This document shows positions 7,501 through 8,379 of a stretch of 8,379 nt of DNA, piece by piece. The notes beneath the pieces were generated by a model. It was not told the DNA's origin and made no database searches. It saw only the letters and a program-made list of their open reading frames with translations. The stretch's first letter is position 1, and each line of letters opens with the position of its first letter. The position numbers and the translations under genes were made by a program. The stretch is from Hungatella sp. UBA5982 (GTDB lineage Bacteria; Bacillota; Clostridia; Lachnospirales; Lachnospiraceae): assembly GCA_002429965.1 (NCBI GenBank), contig DJBG01000181.1, forward strand, positions 5,523 to 13,901, in the 5' to 3' direction.

Positions 7501-8379
7501 TCATTTAATATTTGCGTCATGGGGAAACTGATTGATAAAAAAGCATCTTGTATATCTGATATTTGCCGTATTGACCTTCATATGATCCATGGTTTCGATC
7601 GCCTTTGCTTCATCCGTAGACTTAGACCAAGCATAGTCAATCTTGCCGGCTCCCGCATTCTTTACGAGGTTTGCATCATTTTCACCGCTTGCAGACATGT
7701 AAATTGTCTCAATATTACCGTTTCCTGTCTTATAATATCCATCCCATCTTTTCAGCGTCGCGTAATTGTTCAGAACGACTTCATCAACTCTGTATGGTCC
7801 TGACCCGATTGGTTTCTGCCAGAATCCATCCTGCTGGAGAGCCGCCGGGTCTGCTTTTTCAAGGCAGTGTTTGGGAAGAATGGGCCACTGGGCAAATACC
7901 TGAAGTGCATTGGCGGAAACCTGATCAAAATTAACCGTGATCTTATTCCCATCAGTCACTACGCCTTCCAAATGGTCTGTTTTTCCGTCAATAAAGTCCT
8001 GGGCACCATGGATTGCCTTCATAACTTCCGAAGCAACCGCATTGGTACCGGGAGCCTTAAGCATCAGTTCAATCGTGAACCGGACATCCTCTGCCGTCAG
8101 AGGTTGGTCATCGTGCCATTTTAGATTGTCACGAAGCGTAAACTCGATGGATTTGGAATCCTCACTCACCTTATAGTCTTGGGCCAGCATACCTTCCTTA
8201 GGATTTAAGTTCTCATCAGCGTTTATAAGCTTATCAAAAATCAATTCCGTATTAATCAGGAGTCCCGGATTTACCAAAGGATACCAGAAAAATTCCTGGG
8301 GTCCGCCATTTGTATACAAAGTACGGTCGTCCCGGCTGATCTTCCAGTCCAGGATGTGCTTCTCATATGAGAACTGGTC
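7501..8379 (-). CDS. Family-5 solute-binding protein of ABC transporter, N-terminus outside window, C-terminus apparently truncated
   Basis: The frame is open from the right edge, giving 292 residues before TGA at 7501-7503; the signal peptide and lipobox, if any, lie outside the window. SBP_bac_5 features are clear: LYTNGGPQEFFWYPLVNPGL near the start of the mature domain, FTLRDNLKWHDDQPLTAEDVRFT, GKTDHLEGV, FAQWPILPKHCLEK, GSGPYRVDEV and KRWDGYY. These bind substrate outside the membrane and deliver it to the permease pair encoded next. The protein ends at YTRCFFINQFPHDANIK. In this family FIN-Q/N is normally followed by a D-x-R-V-R-Q-A block and some 200 further residues, giving about 500-550 in all. 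Only 68 nt separate the stop from the permease gene, so the rest is not shifted into another frame; it is absent. This may be a deletion that makes the gene non-functional, an assembly fault, or an unusual short form. Membership of the family is sure, function of this copy is not. Confidence 0.82.
   Translation of the reverse strand, partial: DQFSYEKHILDWKISRDDRTLYTNGGPQEFFWYPLVNPGLLINTELIFDKLINADENLNPKEGMLAQDYKVSEDSKSIEFTLRDNLKWHDDQPLTAEDVRFTIELMLKAPGTNAVASEVMKAIHGAQDFIDGKTDHLEGVVTDGNKITVNFDQVSANALQVFAQWPILPKHCLEKADPAALQQDGFWQKPIGSGPYRVDEVVLNNYATLKRWDGYYKTGNGNIETIYMSASGENDANLVKNAGAGKIDYAWSKSTDEAKAIETMDHMKVNTANIRYTRCFFINQFPHDANIK

Overview
The window reads as part of a low-to-mid GC Firmicutes chromosome, most likely class Clostridia (Lachnospiraceae-like). 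The reasons are strong AGGAGG-type ribosome binding sites, an AT-rich near-consensus sigma-A promoter, tightly packed operons and the protein families present. This assignment is inference from style; no marker gene is present. All genes lie on the minus strand, so transcription runs from high to low coordinates. No RNA genes, mobile elements or CRISPR arrays were seen.

Region 1 (8379 down to 2533) is the downstream part of a transport/catabolic operon. In order of transcription it encodes a family-5 (peptide/nickel/oligosaccharide type) solute-binding protein, open at the right edge and apparently lacking its C-terminal half; two membrane permeases (DppB- and DppC-type); two ATPases (DppD- and DppF-type); and a class I aldolase of the DHDPS/N-acetylneuraminate lyase family. 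Gaps are 5 to 15 nt or short overlaps, except for 68 nt between the binding-protein gene and the first permease, which holds a perfect 11-bp inverted repeat. A strong GC-rich hairpin terminator closes the operon after the aldolase. The aldolase keeps the residues I associate with sialic acid binding in NanA, so a sialic-acid (or similar 2-keto-sugar acid) uptake and cleavage operon with an Opp/Dpp-type transporter is the best hypothesis.

Region 2 (2532 down to 2369) is a 164-nt AT-rich regulatory gap. It holds a near-perfect promoter (TTGACA, 18 nt, TATAAT) and, downstream of the expected start site, an 18-bp near-palindrome centred on AAACGTTT that looks like a LacI-family operator.

Region 3 (2368 down to 1) is a second operon: a 605-residue cytoplasmic protein of the six-hairpin ((alpha/alpha)6) glycosidase type that I cannot place in a family with certainty, and a 14-nt-overlapping GH65 glycoside phosphorylase/hydrolase that runs off the left edge. 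Together they suggest intracellular breakdown of an imported oligosaccharide under sugar-responsive repression. The two operons may serve host- or plant-glycan foraging, but no direct functional link between them is visible.
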